This document shows positions 63,809 to 64,000 of a DNA stretch of 64,000 nt, in pieces. A program made the position numbers and the translations under genes. The notes beneath the pieces were generated by a model, which worked only from the letters and a program-made list of their open reading frames with translations, ran no database searches and had not been told where the DNA came from. Position 1 is the stretch's first letter. Each line of letters starts with the position of its first letter. This DNA is from Actinomycetales bacterium (GTDB lineage: Bacteria; Actinomycetota; Actinomycetes; Actinomycetales; Dermatophilaceae), in contig JAAYCP010000027.1 in the NCBI GenBank assembly GCA_012729695.1, positions 50,857 through 114,856 of the forward strand, given 5' to 3'.

Positions 63809-64000
63809 GCACCGCGGCGGCCTACATGCGGCCCGTACACGACTCGCAGCGGCCTGCGCTGCCTGTCCTGCCACCGACACGCCACGAGACCGCCACGGAC
63901 GCTCTGTGCGTGCTCTGGGACCAGTTGGAGGCGATGGGCACCGACCAGGCTCGGGCGTTCCTCACCGGCCCTGCAGCGGCGTTCCTGCTCGGCCTTGACG
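63805..64000 (+). CDS. Unknown protein, cut by the window end
   Basis: At least 65 residues. ATG 63805 overlaps the preceding stop. The N-terminus is Pro-rich (RPALPVLPPTRH), followed by a helical stretch (ATDALCVLWDQLEAMGT). No family is recognised. Gene packing suggests the same mobile-element operon. Confidence 0.55.
   Translation, partial: MSTAAAYMRPVHDSQRPALPVLPPTRHETATDALCVLWDQLEAMGTDQARAFLTGPAAAFLLGLD

Overview
The window is about 64 kb of very GC-rich DNA (roughly 70 % by eye) with GTG starts, ATGA/GTGA stop-start overlaps and the gene order rpsP-khpA-rimM-trmD ... rplS-lepB-lepB-rnhB-DUF2469-yraN-comM-dprA-xerC ... rpsB-tsf-pyrH-frr-cdsA-rlmN. That order is typical of an Actinomycetota chromosome, probably of the Micrococcales type (the family is not proven here). 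No rRNA, tRNA or CRISPR array was seen.

Left part (1-5.1 kb): the 3' end of a P1B metal ATPase converges on a minus-strand pair made of a DnaB-C-terminal-like ATPase and a Crp/Fnr regulator. It is followed by a succinate-semialdehyde dehydrogenase.

Catabolic island (3.6-25.2 kb): a plus-strand operon encodes a three-subunit molybdenum hydroxylase, a LamB/YcsF protein, a biotin carrier, a biotin carboxylase and PxpB/PxpC. It faces a minus-strand set with agmatinase-like ureohydrolase, a saccharopine-dehydrogenase-like enzyme and a complete PotABCD polyamine importer. Next come a 4-aminobutyraldehyde-type dehydrogenase, an Lrp regulator, a class III aminotransferase and a PuuB-like oxidoreductase. 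Together they can be read as polyamine uptake and conversion to GABA and succinate. The Mo-hydroxylase and the split urea-carboxylase-like enzyme may form a side route that oxidises a cyclic imine or heterocycle to a lactam and opens it; this is my inference.

Middle (25.3-45.7 kb): a LOG-family protein, a 62-64 bp tandem repeat block and a DrrAB-like exporter precede the conserved rlmN-cdsA-frr-pyrH-tsf-rpsB block. An accessory insert follows: amidase, a heterodimeric ABC exporter with complementary degenerate nucleotide sites, an aminotransferase, an M23 protein, and a HAD phosphatase with a GH65 phosphorylase.

Right part (45.8-63.1 kb): the conserved xerC-to-rplS block is interrupted between rplS and trmD by an LpqY-SugABC-like trehalose importer, the natural partner of the GH65/HAD pair 8 kb away. 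It continues with a TrmD-acetyltransferase fusion, rimM, khpA, rpsP, an amidohydrolase and an alpha/beta hydrolase. From about 63.2 kb small, tightly overlapping unknown genes begin that look like the edge of a mobile element.

Two signals cut across the window. The first is strong enrichment of the heptamer GTATGCG/CGCATAC. The second is a set of short tandem repeats, mostly with a 15-nt period, at gene borders.
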